Notes: generated from the sequence alone by a model not told the origin. Counted from the first letter of the stretch, positions 39,290 through 50,085 are shown. The stretch: 64,000 nt of DNA from an uncultured Pelagibacteraceae bacterium (GCA_902633125.1 CACPEZ010000002.1:62001-126000); one strand, 5' to 3'. Translations and numbers: made by a program.

Positions 39290-41065
39290 TTAGTTGATTT
39301 TTTGCAGTTTTTTTAACTCTTTTATCTCATTAAATGTTGTTTCACTCATATCCTGAGAAAACTTTGATTCTAACTCAGATATTCTTTGCTCTAATTCATA
39401 ATTTTTTAGATCTTGAATAATTTCATTAAAAATCTCTAAAATTTTTTCATCATCTGTTAAATTTTTTGATATTATGTGTTTAATTGAAGCATAATTCATA
39501 ACTCTATTAACTAAATTTTTATCCACATTTAGTTTTTTAACGTCTAGATTTAATAAGTTTTCTGATTGATTTAAAATTTCATCATATAGTTGCTTATTTT
39601 CATGACTATATAATTTTACATTGTCTAATAAATGAAAATTTTCATAAATTAATTTTGGTTTAGAAAGTAAAATATATAAAAAAGAAAATTCTTTAATTTC
39701 AAAAGATTTTAATGATTTTGTCTCATTGTAGTAACTTTTGGTTTTGGCAAGAGATTTTGGAAATTTTTTATAATTTTTGCTAAATTTTGAATTAATATTC
39801 GGTGTTAATTCCGAAACTTTTTCAAGAAAATACTCTAAAGTGTATTTTTTCACAAAACTATCTTTAATTTTTGATGCTATTTCTCTTAGTTTTTTTTCGA
39901 AAATTGCTTTTGAAGTAGGACTTTCAGTTGTTTGTCCTTTATAATGCTCAAAGATAAATTTATGTATAGGTATAGATCTCTGATCTGAAATTTCTAAAAA
40001 CTTATCTTTGCCAAATTTGTTTACATAATTATCTGGATCTAAATTGTTTTCTAAGAGTAAAAATGAAATTTTTTTGTCAGGTTTTAATTCATCGATAATA
40101 TTCTCTGCTGCTCTTAATGCAGCTTTATAGCCACTTTGATCACCATCAAAGCATATAATAATATTGTTATAGAATTGATTTAAAATATGTATCTGCTTAC
40201 TTGTTAAAGCAGTCCCTAAGTTTGCCACAGTATTCTCTATACCATTTTTTGATAAACCAATAACATCCATATACCCTTCAACTAAATATACATCATCTAA
40301 TTTATTTGATAACTTTCTTGCTTTATCAAGATTATATAAATTTGATCCTTTCTTAAAAAAAGGTGTTTCGGGTGAATTAATATATTTAGCTAAATTTTTA
40401 CTATCATCTAAAATTCTTCCACCAAAACCTATTATATTTCCCGATATATTATTTATTGGAAAAATTATTCTGTTTCTAAATCTTGATATATATTTTTTTT
40501 TCTTCTCATCAAAATAAAATAAGCCTGTATCTTTGATAATTTCTTCATCGTAATCCTTTTTTAGGATTTCATAATAATCTAAATCCTCTGTGACAAAGCC
40601 AAGATTAAAATTTTTAACCTCAGCACCAGACAGTCCTCTTGCTTTAAGGTAATTTTTTGCTTTAGTTGAATTCTCATTTTTAAACAATTCATTTTTATAA
40701 AATTCAGAAAAATTACTACATATAGATTTATATAATTTCCATTTATTCTCTCTTTCCTCATCTTGTTTTGAAAACGTATAAGGTTGCATTCCTGCTAAAT
40801 TTGAAAGCATTTTAACTGCTTCACCAAATCTAAGGTTTTGAGTTTTCATCACAAAGTCAAAAATGTTTCCATGTTCACTTGTGCTAAAACAATGGTAAAA
40901 TTCTTTTTCATCATTGACTGTAAATGATGGAGTTTTCTCAGTTTTAAATGGAGACAAACCAACAAACTCTTTGCCTCTTTTTTTAAGTTTAACAGTTTTA
41001 GAAACAACTGTAGAAACTTTTAACCTATTTTTAATTTCATCTAAATATTCTTTTGGATATTTCAT
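39290..41065 (-). CDS. dnaG: DNA primase DnaG with degenerate zinc site
   Basis: DnaG makes RNA primers for replication. The 591 residues hold the N-terminal zinc-binding fold, the RNA polymerase/Toprim core (E263 in VEGYMDV; D307 and D309 in CFDGDQSG) and a C-terminal helicase-binding region. In the zinc fold the usual C-H-C-C ligands read S38, K41, C59 and T62 (GLSPFKTEKTPSF and YHCFSTSEHG), so only one of four remains and zinc is probably not bound. I recall similar sequences in other alphaproteobacteria. The ATG overlaps the yqeY stop as ATGA. Confidence 0.95.
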   Translation of the reverse strand: MKYPKEYLDEIKNRLKVSTVVSKTVKLKKRGKEFVGLSPFKTEKTPSFTVNDEKEFYHCFSTSEHGNIFDFVMKTQNLRFGEAVKMLSNLAGMQPYTFSKQDEERENKWKLYKSICSNFSEFYKNELFKNENSTKAKNYLKARGLSGAEVKNFNLGFVTEDLDYYEILKKDYDEEIIKDTGLFYFDEKKKKYISRFRNRIIFPINNISGNIIGFGGRILDDSKNLAKYINSPETPFFKKGSNLYNLDKARKLSNKLDDVYLVEGYMDVIGLSKNGIENTVANLGTALTSKQIHILNQFYNNIIICFDGDQSGYKAALRAAENIIDELKPDKKISFLLLENNLDPDNYVNKFGKDKFLEISDQRSIPIHKFIFEHYKGQTTESPTSKAIFEKKLREIASKIKDSFVKKYTLEYFLEKVSELTPNINSKFSKNYKKFPKSLAKTKSYYNETKSLKSFEIKEFSFLYILLSKPKLIYENFHLLDNVKLYSHENKQLYDEILNQSENLLNLDVKKLNVDKNLVNRVMNYASIKHIISKNLTDDEKILEIFNEIIQDLKNYELEQRISELESKFSQDMSETTFNEIKELKKLQKIN

Positions 41066-41526
41066 CAGCTATTAAGTAAATTTTTAATAATCTGACCCGC
41101 CTTAGAAAAATCAATTGTATCAGCATGATTTTTTTTCAATTCACCCATGACTTTACCCATATCCTTAATTGAAGAGGCTCCAGAACTTTTTATAATTTCT
41201 TCACATATCTTTTTTGTATCTGCCTCAGATAATTGCTTAGGCAAATATTCAGATAAAACATCAAGCTCTCCCTGTTCAATTTCCAGTAAATCTGATCTGT
41301 TATTTTTTTTGTATATTTCAATTGATTCGGACCTTTGTTTGATCATTTTTTTTAAAAGTTTTTTTATATCGTCATCGTCTGTTTCTTTTTTATTTGGACC
41401 AGATCTGTTATTAATATCTAAGTCCTTAACTCCAGACAAAATTAACCTATAAGTTGATATCTTATTTTTATCTTTTGATTTTAAAGCATTTTTGTAATCG
41501 CTATCTATTTTATCTCTCAGGGACAT
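41065..41526 (-). CDS. yqeY: GatB/YqeY-domain protein
   Basis: YqeY resembles the tRNA-binding tail domain of the GatB amidotransferase subunit; its exact role is unknown. I place the start at ATG 41526, giving MSLRDKIDSDYKNALKSKDK, the normal YqeY N-terminus, and a 153-residue protein. An open frame runs 54 codons further upstream but overlaps carA and has no family similarity. GELDVLSEYLPKQLSE and DMGKVMGELKKNH are typical. The gene leads the yqeY-dnaG-rpoD run, with an ATGA overlap to dnaG, as in many alphaproteobacteria. Confidence 0.88.
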   Translation of the reverse strand: MSLRDKIDSDYKNALKSKDKNKISTYRLILSGVKDLDINNRSGPNKKETDDDDIKKLLKKMIKQRSESIEIYKKNNRSDLLEIEQGELDVLSEYLPKQLSEADTKKICEEIIKSSGASSIKDMGKVMGELKKNHADTIDFSKAGQIIKNLLNS

Positions 41527-41648
41527 ACTAGAATGTACTTCATAGACAAAATTGTTCAAAAGAAAAAATTGTATTTTTAAAAAATTATTATAGATCTGTT
41601 GCGGATAAATACGTTTTATTGTATTAACCTTTAACTTATGAGTTGTAA

Positions 41649-42842
41649 TTGACTTTAAAACGAAAAAACAAAACCTCGCATCTCTCAAATTTTAACACAG
41701 CTGTTTTAGTTCTCGAAAATAAATCAGTCTTTAAAGGAATCGGTCTAGGGTATAAGGGTGAGGCAACTGGAGAGGTATGCTTTAATACATCATTAACTGG
41801 TTACCAAGAAATAATATCTGATCCATCGTATGCAGGACAGATAATAAATTTTACATTTCCACACATTGGGAACGTTGGGGTTAACAAAGAAGACATAGAA
41901 TCTGATAAAATATGGACAAGAGGAGTTATTTTTAATTCAGAGATAACAAATCCTTCAAATTATAGGTCTCTTCAAAATTTAGATAAGTGGCTAAAAAAAA
42001 ATAAAATAGTAGGCATAACTGGTCTTGATACTAGAAGTTTAACAAATTTTATCAGAGATAAAGGGGCTCCAAAAGGAACAATATCAAACAATAAAAATGG
42101 TAAATTTAATATCAATAAACTAATAAATAAATCAATAAAATGGCCTGGTTTAAACGGAATGGATCTTGCTCAAGAGGTCTCAACTAATAAAACTTATATT
42201 TGGAAAGGATATAAAACCTGGAAAAAAAATAGGGGTTATGAAAAAAATAGAAAAAAAAAATTTAGGGTTGTGGCGATAGATTATGGAATTAAAAAAAATA
42301 TACTTAGGTATTTTTCTGATTTTGATTGTGAAGTTAAAGTTGTTTCCTGCAAAGAAAATGCAAATAATATACTTAATCTAAAACCTCATGGAATTTTTTT
42401 ATCGAACGGCCCGGGTGATCCTGCTGCAACAGGAAAATATGCGATTAAAGTCGTTAAAAATTTAATAAAAAAAAATATTCCATTATTTGGGATATGTTTG
42501 GGTCATCAAATATTAGCTTTAGCATTAAATGCAAAAACCAAAAAAATGAAGTTAGGACATAGAGGTGCAAATCATCCGGTTAAAAATTTAATTACAAAGA
42601 AAGTAGAAATTACCAGTCAAAATCATGGATTTGAAGTTGTTAAAGAAAGTTTAAAAAAAAATACAGAAATAACTCACCTATCATTATTTGACAATTCTAT
42701 AGAGGGAATAAGATTAAAAAATAAACCAGTTTTCTCAGTCCAATATCATCCTGAAGCTAATCCTGGACCACAAGATAGTAAATATTTATTTAATAATTTT
42801 GTTAAAGACATAAAAAAATATGCCAAAAAGAAAAGATATTAA
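41649..42842 (+). CDS. carA: Carbamoyl-phosphate synthase small subunit
   Basis: CarA releases ammonia from glutamine for CarB. The 397 residues have the N-terminal CarA domain ([42 protein letters not shown]) and a class I glutaminase with nucleophile C283 in GICLGHQ and the HPEANPGP motif holding the catalytic His. No ATG opens the conserved region; the start is a TTG at 41649, with no clear ribosome site in front. It overlaps carB by 23 bp and is divergent from yqeY with about 122 bp between. Confidence 0.94.
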   Translation: MTLKRKNKTSHLSNFNTAVLVLENKSVFKGIGLGYKGEATGEVCFNTSLTGYQEIISDPSYAGQIINFTFPHIGNVGVNKEDIESDKIWTRGVIFNSEITNPSNYRSLQNLDKWLKKNKIVGITGLDTRSLTNFIRDKGAPKGTISNNKNGKFNINKLINKSIKWPGLNGMDLAQEVSTNKTYIWKGYKTWKKNRGYEKNRKKKFRVVAIDYGIKKNILRYFSDFDCEVKVVSCKENANNILNLKPHGIFLSNGPGDPAATGKYAIKVVKNLIKKNIPLFGICLGHQILALALNAKTKKMKLGHRGANHPVKNLITKKVEITSQNHGFEVVKESLKKNTEITHLSLFDNSIEGIRLKNKPVFSVQYHPEANPGPQDSKYLFNNFVKDIKKYAKKKRY

Positions 42843-45800
42843 AAAAATTTTAGTCATTGGAGCTGGACCAATTATTATAGGTCAAGCTTGTGAATTTGAT
42901 TATTCAGGAACACAAGCATGTAAAGCATTACAAGATGAGGGTTATAAAGTAATATTAATAAACTCAAACCCAGCAACTATAATGACAGATCCTGGTGTTG
43001 CTGATAAAACTTATATCGAACCAATATCTTTGGAAGTGCTTGAGGAGGTAATAAAAAAAGAGAGGCCTGATGCTATTCTCCCTACAATGGGTGGTCAAAC
43101 AGCATTAAATCTAGCAATTAATGCAGAAAAAATTGGTTTGCTTAAAAAGTATAGAATTGAACTTATCGGAGCAAACTCTAAGGCAATAGCTAATGCTGAA
43201 GATAGAAAAAAATTTAGAAAGAATATGTCTGATATTGGTATTGATTTACCAAAATCAGAGGTTTTGAATAAATTTTCAAACGCTAAAAAATGTTTAAACA
43301 AAATTGGTCTTCCTGCAATTATTAGACCTTCATTTACTTTGGGTGGATTAGGCGGAGGGATTGCGAGAACAAGAAAAGATTTTTTTAAGATTGTAAAAGA
43401 AGGGATGAACGAATCACCTCAAAATCAGGTTTTGGTTGAGGAATGTTTAGATGGCTGGAAAGAATTTGAGATGGAGGTTGTTAGAGATCGAAATGATAAT
43501 TGTATAATTATCTGTTCAATAGAAAATGTTGATCCAATGGGAACTCATACTGGTGATTCTGTTACAATAGCTCCAGCATTAACACTTACAGATAAAGAAT
43601 ATCAAGTAATGAGAAATGCATCTATTGCTTGCTTAAGAAAAATAGGTGTTGAAACAGGAGGTTCAAATGTTCAATTTGCCATAAATCCAAAAAATGGAAG
43701 AATGGTAATTATTGAAATGAACCCCAGAGTTTCAAGATCATCTGCATTAGCTTCAAAAGCAACGGGCTTTCCAATAGCAAAAGTAGCAGCAAAATTAGCA
43801 GTTGGTTATACTCTTGATGAACTGCAAAATGAGATAACTAAAGTAACACCAGCTTCTTTTGAACCAACAATTGATTATGTTGTAACAAAAATTCCAAGGT
43901 TTACGTTTGAAAAATTTTCTGACACAGAAGCAATTTTAGGCACATCCATGAGATCAGTTGGTGAAGCAATGGCAATTGGGAGAAATTTCAAAGAATCTTT
44001 TCAAAAAGCCCTGGTTTCACTTGAAACTGGTTTATCAGGATTAGATAATATTTTTAATTATTCAAAAAAAGAAATCCTAAAAAATTTAAAAATCAATATT
44101 CCAAATAAATTGCTATTAATTGCTGAAGCTTTTAGAAAAAAAATTTCTTTAGATATTATATATAAATTATCAAAGGTAGATCCTTGGTTTTTAAATCAAA
44201 TTAAGGAAATAGTTGATGAAGAAAAAATACTAATCTCAAAAGGACTGCCCAAAACTTTTGGGGAATTTAATAGAATAAAATCAATAGGCTTTTCTGACAA
44301 AAAGATCTCACAATTAACTGATCAAAAAGAAACAGTCGTCAAATCAAGAAGAAAAGCGCTAAAAGTTATGCCTGTTTTTAAAAAAGTTGATACCTGTGCT
44401 GCAGAATTTAAATCTTTTACACCTTATATGTATTCTACTTATCAAAGAAATTTTTCTATTAAAACTGAATGCGAAGCGGAGCCAAGCAATAAAAAGAAAA
44501 TAATAATTCTAGGTGGAGGACCAAATAGAATTGGCCAAGGTATAGAGTTTGATTATTGCTGTTGTCAGGCGAGCTTTTCTTTAAAAGAAGCAGGTTTTGA
44601 AACAATAATGATAAATTGTAACCCGGAAACTGTTTCTACAGATTATGATACAAGTGATAGATTATACTTTGAACCTTTAATTGAAGAGTATGTTGAGAAT
44701 ATAATTTTAAAAGAAAAATCAAAAGGAAATCTAATTGGGATTATTGCACAATTTGGAGGACAAACCCCTATCAAATTAGCTAAATTTTTAGATGAAAATA
44801 AATTACCTATTTTAGGGACACAATATAAATCAATTGATCTTGCAGAAGATAGAGACAGATTCAGAGAATTACTAATAAAACTTAAATTAAAACAAGCTGA
44901 AAGCGGAATAGCCTACAAATTCGATCAAGCTATTAATGTTGCTGAAAAAATTGGATTACCTGTAGTTGTTAGACCTTCTTATGTTTTGGGTGGAAGAGCT
45001 ATGGAGATTGTTCATGATAAAAGTCAATTGAAACAATTTATCAATGAGGCCTTCAAAGCATCAGAGCAAAATCCAATCTTAATTGATAAATTTATCGACA
45101 ATGCAATGGAAGTAGATGTAGACGCGATTTCTGATGGAAAAGATGTTTATGTTGCTGGAATAATGCAACATATTGAAGAAGCCGGGATTCATTCTGGAGA
45201 CTCTGCTTGTTGCTTGCCGCCGGTATCAATAAAGGTAAATATTTTAAGAGAACTTAAAATACAAACAAGAAAATTAGCTCTGGCTTTAAAAGTTAAAGGA
45301 TTTTTAAATATTCAATTTGCAATTAAAAATGATGAAATTTTTGTCATTGAAGTTAATCCTAGAGCAAGCAGAACTGTACCCTTTGTTTCAAAAGCAAACG
45401 GTATTCCACTTGCAAAAATTGCATCAAGAATAATGTCTGGGGAAAAATTAAGTAAGTATAAATTAAAATACAAAACCAATAAAAAATTTGCTGTTAAAGA
45501 AGCAGTATTTCCATTCAATAAATTTCCAGATAGTGATTTATTACTTGGCCCTGAGATGAAGTCTACTGGTGAAGTAATGGGTTTCGATGATGATTTTGGA
45601 ATGGCTGTTGCAAAAAGTCAAATTGCTGCTTCTAATTCGTTGCCAACTAAAGGAATGGCATTCTTATCAGTAAAAGACTCTCACAAACAAGAAATAATAG
45701 GTGTTGCACAAAGATTAATAAAACTTGGATTCACACTTTCCGCAACCAAAGGAACTTCAGAGATTTTAAAACAAAACGGAATGAAATGTAAAAAAATTAA

Positions 45801-46044
45801 TAAAGTGAGTAGTGGAAGACCACATATAGTAGATGTTTTAAATTCTAAAAAAATATCTTTGGTAATAAATACTGGAGGTGGAAATTCTGAACACAGAATT
45901 AGTGATGCAAGAGCATTAAGAAGAGGAACTCTTGCAAACAAAATCCCTTATTGTACGAATATGTCGACAGCCTATTCATTCTTAGAAGCAATTAAATCCT
46001 TAAAAACAACCAAGTTAAGAGTTAGATCTCTGCAGGATAATTAA
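42820..46044 (+). CDS. carB: Carbamoyl-phosphate synthase large subunit
   Basis: CarB builds carbamoyl phosphate from bicarbonate, ammonia and two ATP, feeding arginine and pyrimidine synthesis. At 1074 residues it is full length: two homologous ATP-grasp halves (the first begins [22 protein letters not shown], the second [22 protein letters not shown] near 560), an oligomerisation region between, and a C-terminal MGS-like regulatory domain from about residue 940 ([12 protein letters not shown]...[15 protein letters not shown]). [11 protein letters not shown]-like and [10 protein letters not shown] metal-site segments are in place. The convergent 2OG oxygenase gene ends 2 bp away. Confidence 0.97.
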   Translation: MPKRKDIKKILVIGAGPIIIGQACEFDYSGTQACKALQDEGYKVILINSNPATIMTDPGVADKTYIEPISLEVLEEVIKKERPDAILPTMGGQTALNLAINAEKIGLLKKYRIELIGANSKAIANAEDRKKFRKNMSDIGIDLPKSEVLNKFSNAKKCLNKIGLPAIIRPSFTLGGLGGGIARTRKDFFKIVKEGMNESPQNQVLVEECLDGWKEFEMEVVRDRNDNCIIICSIENVDPMGTHTGDSVTIAPALTLTDKEYQVMRNASIACLRKIGVETGGSNVQFAINPKNGRMVIIEMNPRVSRSSALASKATGFPIAKVAAKLAVGYTLDELQNEITKVTPASFEPTIDYVVTKIPRFTFEKFSDTEAILGTSMRSVGEAMAIGRNFKESFQKALVSLETGLSGLDNIFNYSKKEILKNLKINIPNKLLLIAEAFRKKISLDIIYKLSKVDPWFLNQIKEIVDEEKILISKGLPKTFGEFNRIKSIGFSDKKISQLTDQKETVVKSRRKALKVMPVFKKVDTCAAEFKSFTPYMYSTYQRNFSIKTECEAEPSNKKKIIILGGGPNRIGQGIEFDYCCCQASFSLKEAGFETIMINCNPETVSTDYDTSDRLYFEPLIEEYVENIILKEKSKGNLIGIIAQFGGQTPIKLAKFLDENKLPILGTQYKSIDLAEDRDRFRELLIKLKLKQAESGIAYKFDQAINVAEKIGLPVVVRPSYVLGGRAMEIVHDKSQLKQFINEAFKASEQNPILIDKFIDNAMEVDVDAISDGKDVYVAGIMQHIEEAGIHSGDSACCLPPVSIKVNILRELKIQTRKLALALKVKGFLNIQFAIKNDEIFVIEVNPRASRTVPFVSKANGIPLAKIASRIMSGEKLSKYKLKYKTNKKFAVKEAVFPFNKFPDSDLLLGPEMKSTGEVMGFDDDFGMAVAKSQIAASNSLPTKGMAFLSVKDSHKQEIIGVAQRLIKLGFTLSATKGTSEILKQNGMKCKKINKVSSGRPHIVDVLNSKKISLVINTGGGNSEHRISDARALRRGTLANKIPYCTNMSTAYSFLEAIKSLKTTKLRVRSLQDN

Positions 46045-46046
46045 TT

Positions 46047-46709
46047 TTAATTGACTTTCCAATCTGTCTCAAATGTAACATAATTTACTTGAAGACATCT
46101 TCTCTCTTTTACTATTTCTTTTTTTTCCATACCATGCCAAGTTTTAGGGCCACTTGAAAAGAAATAGCCATAATTATCCTTATAAGGAACAGTTTTTGCT
46201 AATTTTAGATTTTCATCATAAAAATCTGTTCCTAAATCTTCTTTTTCATTATGCTTATTTACGAATAATAAACATGACATCAGTTTCTCTTTAATATCGC
46301 AATGTGGTTTTAGCCAGAATCCTTTTCTATCACAGATAACTTCAACTCTTACATATGAATTTGAAAGATCTTTATTTATCATTTCAGAAATTTTTTTATA
46401 AGTTGATGGATTTTGAAGTTCTTTAATAAATTCAACAAGATTAGGAAATTGATTTGAATTTTCTTTTGTAACAAAACATCTAAATTTTAATGCTTTGCCC
46501 CCATCTGATATACCTTCTCTAAACTTACCTTCACCTCCATCAATTGCTCTTGTGCCATCATAGTTTAAATTATGTTCTATCGGATTAGCTATATCAGCGT
46601 TTACAATTTCCTGAACTTGGCCATCAGTTAATGGTTGATCTAATTCCCAATGTTCAAAAGGGGATTTATGATTTGACGAATTTTTTAATATTGAATTTAA
46701 AAATGCCAT
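46047..46709 (-). CDS. 2-oxoglutarate/Fe(II) oxygenase-like protein
   Basis: This 220-residue protein shows the iron facial triad of the 2OG oxygenase superfamily: H136 and D138 (KPHCDIK), then H192 (TWHGM), with R203 or R204 as the likely 2-oxoglutarate-binding residue (KERRCLQVNYV). The fold order (strand with the HxD, acidic loop, GYFFSSGPKTWHG, basic strand) fits the prolyl-4-hydroxylase-like group. The substrate is unknown. The gene overlaps the ELM1-like gene by one base and is read with it, so the two may act on the same surface or cell-envelope product. Confidence 0.72.
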   Translation of the reverse strand: MAFLNSILKNSSNHKSPFEHWELDQPLTDGQVQEIVNADIANPIEHNLNYDGTRAIDGGEGKFREGISDGGKALKFRCFVTKENSNQFPNLVEFIKELQNPSTYKKISEMINKDLSNSYVRVEVICDRKGFWLKPHCDIKEKLMSCLLFVNKHNEKEDLGTDFYDENLKLAKTVPYKDNYGYFFSSGPKTWHGMEKKEIVKERRCLQVNYVTFETDWKVN

Positions 46710-47656
46710 TATAATTGAATTTTATCTTTAATGATATTTGCTACTCTATTCGTTTCATCTAATTTTTCATAGTTCCAATTTTCTAATTTTTCTCCTAATT
46801 CTCTAACAATTTTCATTTCTTGAAATAATTTTCTAAAATTTTTAAATCTTTTATCGCTTTTTTTAGGTGGAATAGTGGCAATATAAATTGGCTTACCTGT
46901 TAAAGCTGCCTCTGAAATCATAGAGCTTGAATCACAAGTTATAACTAAATGTTTTGATTGTGAAAGAGCACTTAAATAGGCTTTTTTATCAACACCATCT
47001 AATACTAAATGATCATTTCCAAAATATATTTTTGCATGTTCTATAGTTCCCTTTGGCGTTCTCATAGAAGGGATGACTACTAAATTAAGATTATTTTCTT
47101 TAACTAAATAATTTACTTTTGAAAAAATTTCTTGGATATTTCTATCTGAGTAATCATAATACTGGGTAGGACCACCAATTATTAATGAAATTATATTTTT
47201 ATCCTTCAATTTACTTGAAATACTAAATAAATATTCTTTGTCTTTTTCAATTTCTTTACTTGTTAAATAATGAATAGCTCCTTTTGTTTTTATTACATTA
47301 TGACCATCAAGATTGTCGTGCTCAGGTACTACAACTAGATCAAAATTATCTAGTTTTATCTTTGGGTTTTGAATATGAATATTAAATACTTTTTTCTTTG
47401 AAATTTTTTTTAGGAATAATGATGGAATAATACTTTTTCTCCCACATGAAATAATTAAATCAAAATCTTCGCATTCAATTTTTTTAAAAACTAAGCCAGA
47501 TATTGGAGTGAATTTCGGTGGTATAACTTTCCAGATACCTTTTGTTTCAACTGTGTGGTGAGAATAATTTATATCTAAAGCTTTAGCCAAACCTTCTACT
47601 TGGCTAATCATCCCATGCATACCTTCTGTTAATAATATACCTTTCAATTTAGTCAT
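46709..47656 (-). CDS. ELM1/GtrOC1-family protein (glycosyltransferase-like)
   Basis: This 315-residue protein resembles the bacterial relatives of mitochondrial fission protein ELM1 (COG3660/DUF1022). Visible parts are ILLTEGMHGMISQVEGLAKALD, SCGRKSIIPSLFLKK, VVPEHDNLDGHNV, LIIGGPTQYY and a C-terminal TCDSSSMISEAALTGKPIYIATIP. The GT-B-like repeat pattern suggests a nucleotide-sugar transferase-like fold, though catalysis is not established for the family. The gene is divergent from trxB with only 21 bp between start codons and leads a two-gene unit with the 2OG oxygenase. Confidence 0.8.
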   Translation of the reverse strand: MTKLKGILLTEGMHGMISQVEGLAKALDINYSHHTVETKGIWKVIPPKFTPISGLVFKKIECEDFDLIISCGRKSIIPSLFLKKISKKKVFNIHIQNPKIKLDNFDLVVVPEHDNLDGHNVIKTKGAIHYLTSKEIEKDKEYLFSISSKLKDKNIISLIIGGPTQYYDYSDRNIQEIFSKVNYLVKENNLNLVVIPSMRTPKGTIEHAKIYFGNDHLVLDGVDKKAYLSALSQSKHLVITCDSSSMISEAALTGKPIYIATIPPKKSDKRFKNFRKLFQEMKIVRELGEKLENWNYEKLDETNRVANIIKDKIQL

Positions 47657-47677
47657 TAATCATTATATAGCTTTCAT

Positions 47678-48622
47678 ATGAGTGAAAATCCAACTAAACA
47701 CACAAAAGTGTTAATAATTGGGTCAGGTCCCGCTGGATATACAGCAGCAATTTATGCTGCAAGAGCAATGTTAAAACCAATATTAGTTCATGGTATGGAG
47801 CCTGGTGGCCAATTAACAACAACAACGGATGTTGAAAATTTTCCTGGATTTAAAGATGTAATACAAGGGCCATGGCTTATGGATCAAATGAAAGGTCAAG
47901 CAGAAGTAGTTGGAACTGAAATGATACAAGATCATATTGCATCAGTGGACTTAAAATCTAAGCCATTTAAAGCTGTTGGAGATAGTGGCCAAATTTATGA
48001 GGCAGAGTCAATTATTATTTCGACAGGAGCTCAAGCAAGATGGTTAAATATTGACTCAGAACAAAGCTTTAGAGGTTTTGGTGTATCTGCATGTGCAACA
48101 TGTGATGGATTTTTCTTTAAAGACAAAACTGTAGCAGTGGTTGGGGGTGGAAATGCTGCAGTCGAAGAAGCTATGTTTTTAACAAAATTTGCTTCAAAAG
48201 TTCAGCTTATTCACAGAAGAGATAGTCTGAGAGCAGAAAAATTACTTCAAAAGAAATTAATGGAAAATAAAAAAATTGAAATAATTTGGGACTCTGTTGT
48301 TGATGAAGTTATTGGGGATAGTGATCCTAAAAATGTAACTGGATTAAAAATTAAAAATGTTAAAACAAATAAAATAGACGAACTAAAAATTGATGGCTTG
48401 TTCATTGCTATAGGGCATGATCCAGCAACCTCATTATTTAAAGACCAACTAGAAATGGATAATGAGGGTTATTTAATAACAAAACCAGAGTCTACGGAAA
48501 CAAACATACCAGGAGTTTTTGCTGCTGGTGATGTGAAAGATAAAGTATTTAGACAGGCAGTTACAGCAGCTGGTATGGGATGTATGGCAGCATTAGAGGC
48601 TGAAAAACATTTATCCGAATAA
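47678..48622 (+). CDS. trxB: Thioredoxin reductase
   Basis: TrxB transfers electrons from NADPH through FAD to thioredoxin. The 314 residues contain the FAD loop IIGSGPAGYTAA (13-24), the redox dithiol C139-ATC142 (SACATCDG), the NADPH loop AVVGGGNAAVEEA and the closing AGDVKDKVFRQAVTAAGMGC. These are all standard for the low-molecular-weight bacterial enzyme. The start ATG at 47678 gives a normal N-terminus. It is followed without any gap by an SDR-family gene (TAA then ATG). Confidence 0.96.
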   Translation: MSENPTKHTKVLIIGSGPAGYTAAIYAARAMLKPILVHGMEPGGQLTTTTDVENFPGFKDVIQGPWLMDQMKGQAEVVGTEMIQDHIASVDLKSKPFKAVGDSGQIYEAESIIISTGAQARWLNIDSEQSFRGFGVSACATCDGFFFKDKTVAVVGGGNAAVEEAMFLTKFASKVQLIHRRDSLRAEKLLQKKLMENKKIEIIWDSVVDEVIGDSDPKNVTGLKIKNVKTNKIDELKIDGLFIAIGHDPATSLFKDQLEMDNEGYLITKPESTETNIPGVFAAGDVKDKVFRQAVTAAGMGCMAALEAEKHLSE

Positions 48623-49642
48623 ATGAATGAAACAGTATTGTTAACGGGTATAAGTGGATGGATCGCTAAACACACTGCAATTGAATTATTAAAATCGGGA
48701 TATAAAGTTTTAGGCACTGTTAGAGATTCTGGTTTAATAGAGCAAACAAAAAAAACCATAAATGAATATGCATCAATTGATAAATTATCATTTGTCGAAT
48801 TAGATCTTTTAAAAGACCAAGGTTGGGATGAGGCATTAAAAGGCTGTAAGTATGTAATGCATGTAGCTTCTCCTTTCCCTTTAAAGACCTCTAGAGATCG
48901 TGAAAGTCTTGTTCCTACAGCTAAAGATGGAACTATAAGAGTTTTAAAAGCTGCTGTTAATGCGGGAGTTGAACGTATTATTAAAACTTCTTCAATTGCA
49001 ACAATGTTTAGAAAACCTAATAGGACAAATCCATATACATTTGGTGAAAATGATTGGAGTGATGCTAATTGGAAAGGTTGTAATGATTACTTTGTTTCAA
49101 AAATCAAGGCTGAAAAAGCAGCTTGGGAATTTATGGAGAATAAAGGTTTAAAAAATAAATTGGTATGTATATGTCCTGGAGGTGTCTTTGGAGACGCTTT
49201 AGATACTAAAGAAAAAACTTCGATAAGTTATGTTAAATTATTTCTAGAAGGTAAATATCCAGGTGCTCCGGATTTTAGTATTTTAGTCTCAGATATGAAA
49301 GATGTAGTGAAAGCTCACATCAATTCTTTAACAAGACCAGATGTTGGTGGAAGACGACTAATAATTGGCTCTGAGGTCAAAAGAATGATAGATTTTTCTA
49401 ATATTATGGCTGAAGCATTACCTAAATATTCAAAAAAACTTCCAAAAAGAGTGTTGCCAAACTTTTTAGTGAGAATAATTAGTCATCTAGATACGAGTGC
49501 AAAAATGATGGTTCCAGATTTAGGGATACAAATGCAAACTGATGCTTCGTATGCTGAAGATTTATTAGGATTTAAATTTCAGCCGGCTAAAGGATGTATT
49601 GAGGATGCAGCAAAATCAGTAGTTAGACTTGGATTAGTATAA
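48623..49642 (+). CDS. Extended SDR-family NAD(P)-dependent reductase (DFR-like)
   Basis: This 339-residue cytoplasmic enzyme belongs to the extended short-chain dehydrogenases that include dihydroflavonol-4-reductase and related aldehyde reductases. The nucleotide loop reads LTGISGWIAKHTA (G-x-x-G-x-x-A type), followed by VMHVASPFPL, VERIIKTSSIATMF and the catalytic Y-x-x-x-K in DYFVSKIKAEKAAWEF. The carbonyl substrate cannot be told. It starts immediately after the trxB stop, so the two are likely co-transcribed. Confidence 0.85.
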   Translation: MNETVLLTGISGWIAKHTAIELLKSGYKVLGTVRDSGLIEQTKKTINEYASIDKLSFVELDLLKDQGWDEALKGCKYVMHVASPFPLKTSRDRESLVPTAKDGTIRVLKAAVNAGVERIIKTSSIATMFRKPNRTNPYTFGENDWSDANWKGCNDYFVSKIKAEKAAWEFMENKGLKNKLVCICPGGVFGDALDTKEKTSISYVKLFLEGKYPGAPDFSILVSDMKDVVKAHINSLTRPDVGGRRLIIGSEVKRMIDFSNIMAEALPKYSKKLPKRVLPNFLVRIISHLDTSAKMMVPDLGIQMQTDASYAEDLLGFKFQPAKGCIEDAAKSVVRLGLV

Positions 49643-49708
49643 TATCAATACTTTACAAACTATTTCAGTATAGAATAAAAAGTTATTTTAAATTATAAAA
49701 GAATGTAA

Positions 49709-50083
49709 ATGGAAAACATTGTAAAGCAAATCCAGCTTGTAGCATTAGTAATCATTTTAGTTAGTACAGTTATTGCTTTTGGGCAAGAAATGTACCAGAT
49801 GATACTCGTACAAAGAGTTACTTTAGCCGATCTGCTTTTACTTTTTTTATATCTTGAAGTGCTTGCAATGGTTAGAGTATTTTGGGAAAGCCAATCAATT
49901 CAAATTACACTGCCGTTATTTATTGCTATAACTGCACTTGCTAGATTTATTATTTTACAAGGAAAATCTCTAAATCCAGAGATATTACTATATGAAGCAG
50001 GTGCGATTGTTTTAATTGCTTTAGCAATTGTAATTTTAAGATTTAGAAATTCTTCACTAATTGGACTAAATAAAAAAAAATAG
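49709..50083 (+). CDS. PsiE-like small membrane protein
   Basis: This 124-residue protein has four membrane helices and resembles PsiE, an E. coli protein induced by phosphate starvation whose role is unknown. Helix 1 (ALVIILVSTVIAFGQ), the LLLLFLYLEVLAMVRVFWES segment, an ITALARFIIL helix and a final LIALAIVILRF helix give the PsiE shape. Regulation by phosphate is not visible here. It follows the SDR gene after 66 bp and ends two bases before the convergent aminotransferase gene. Confidence 0.78.
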   Translation: MENIVKQIQLVALVIILVSTVIAFGQEMYQMILVQRVTLADLLLLFLYLEVLAMVRVFWESQSIQITLPLFIAITALARFIILQGKSLNPEILLYEAGAIVLIALAIVILRFRNSSLIGLNKKK

Positions 50084-50085
50084 GT

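Noticed and set aside
41527-41688. A 54-codon N-terminal extension of yqeY
   Set aside because: The extension has no family similarity, overlaps the divergent carA start, and the internal ATG at 41526 gives the normal YqeY N-terminus.
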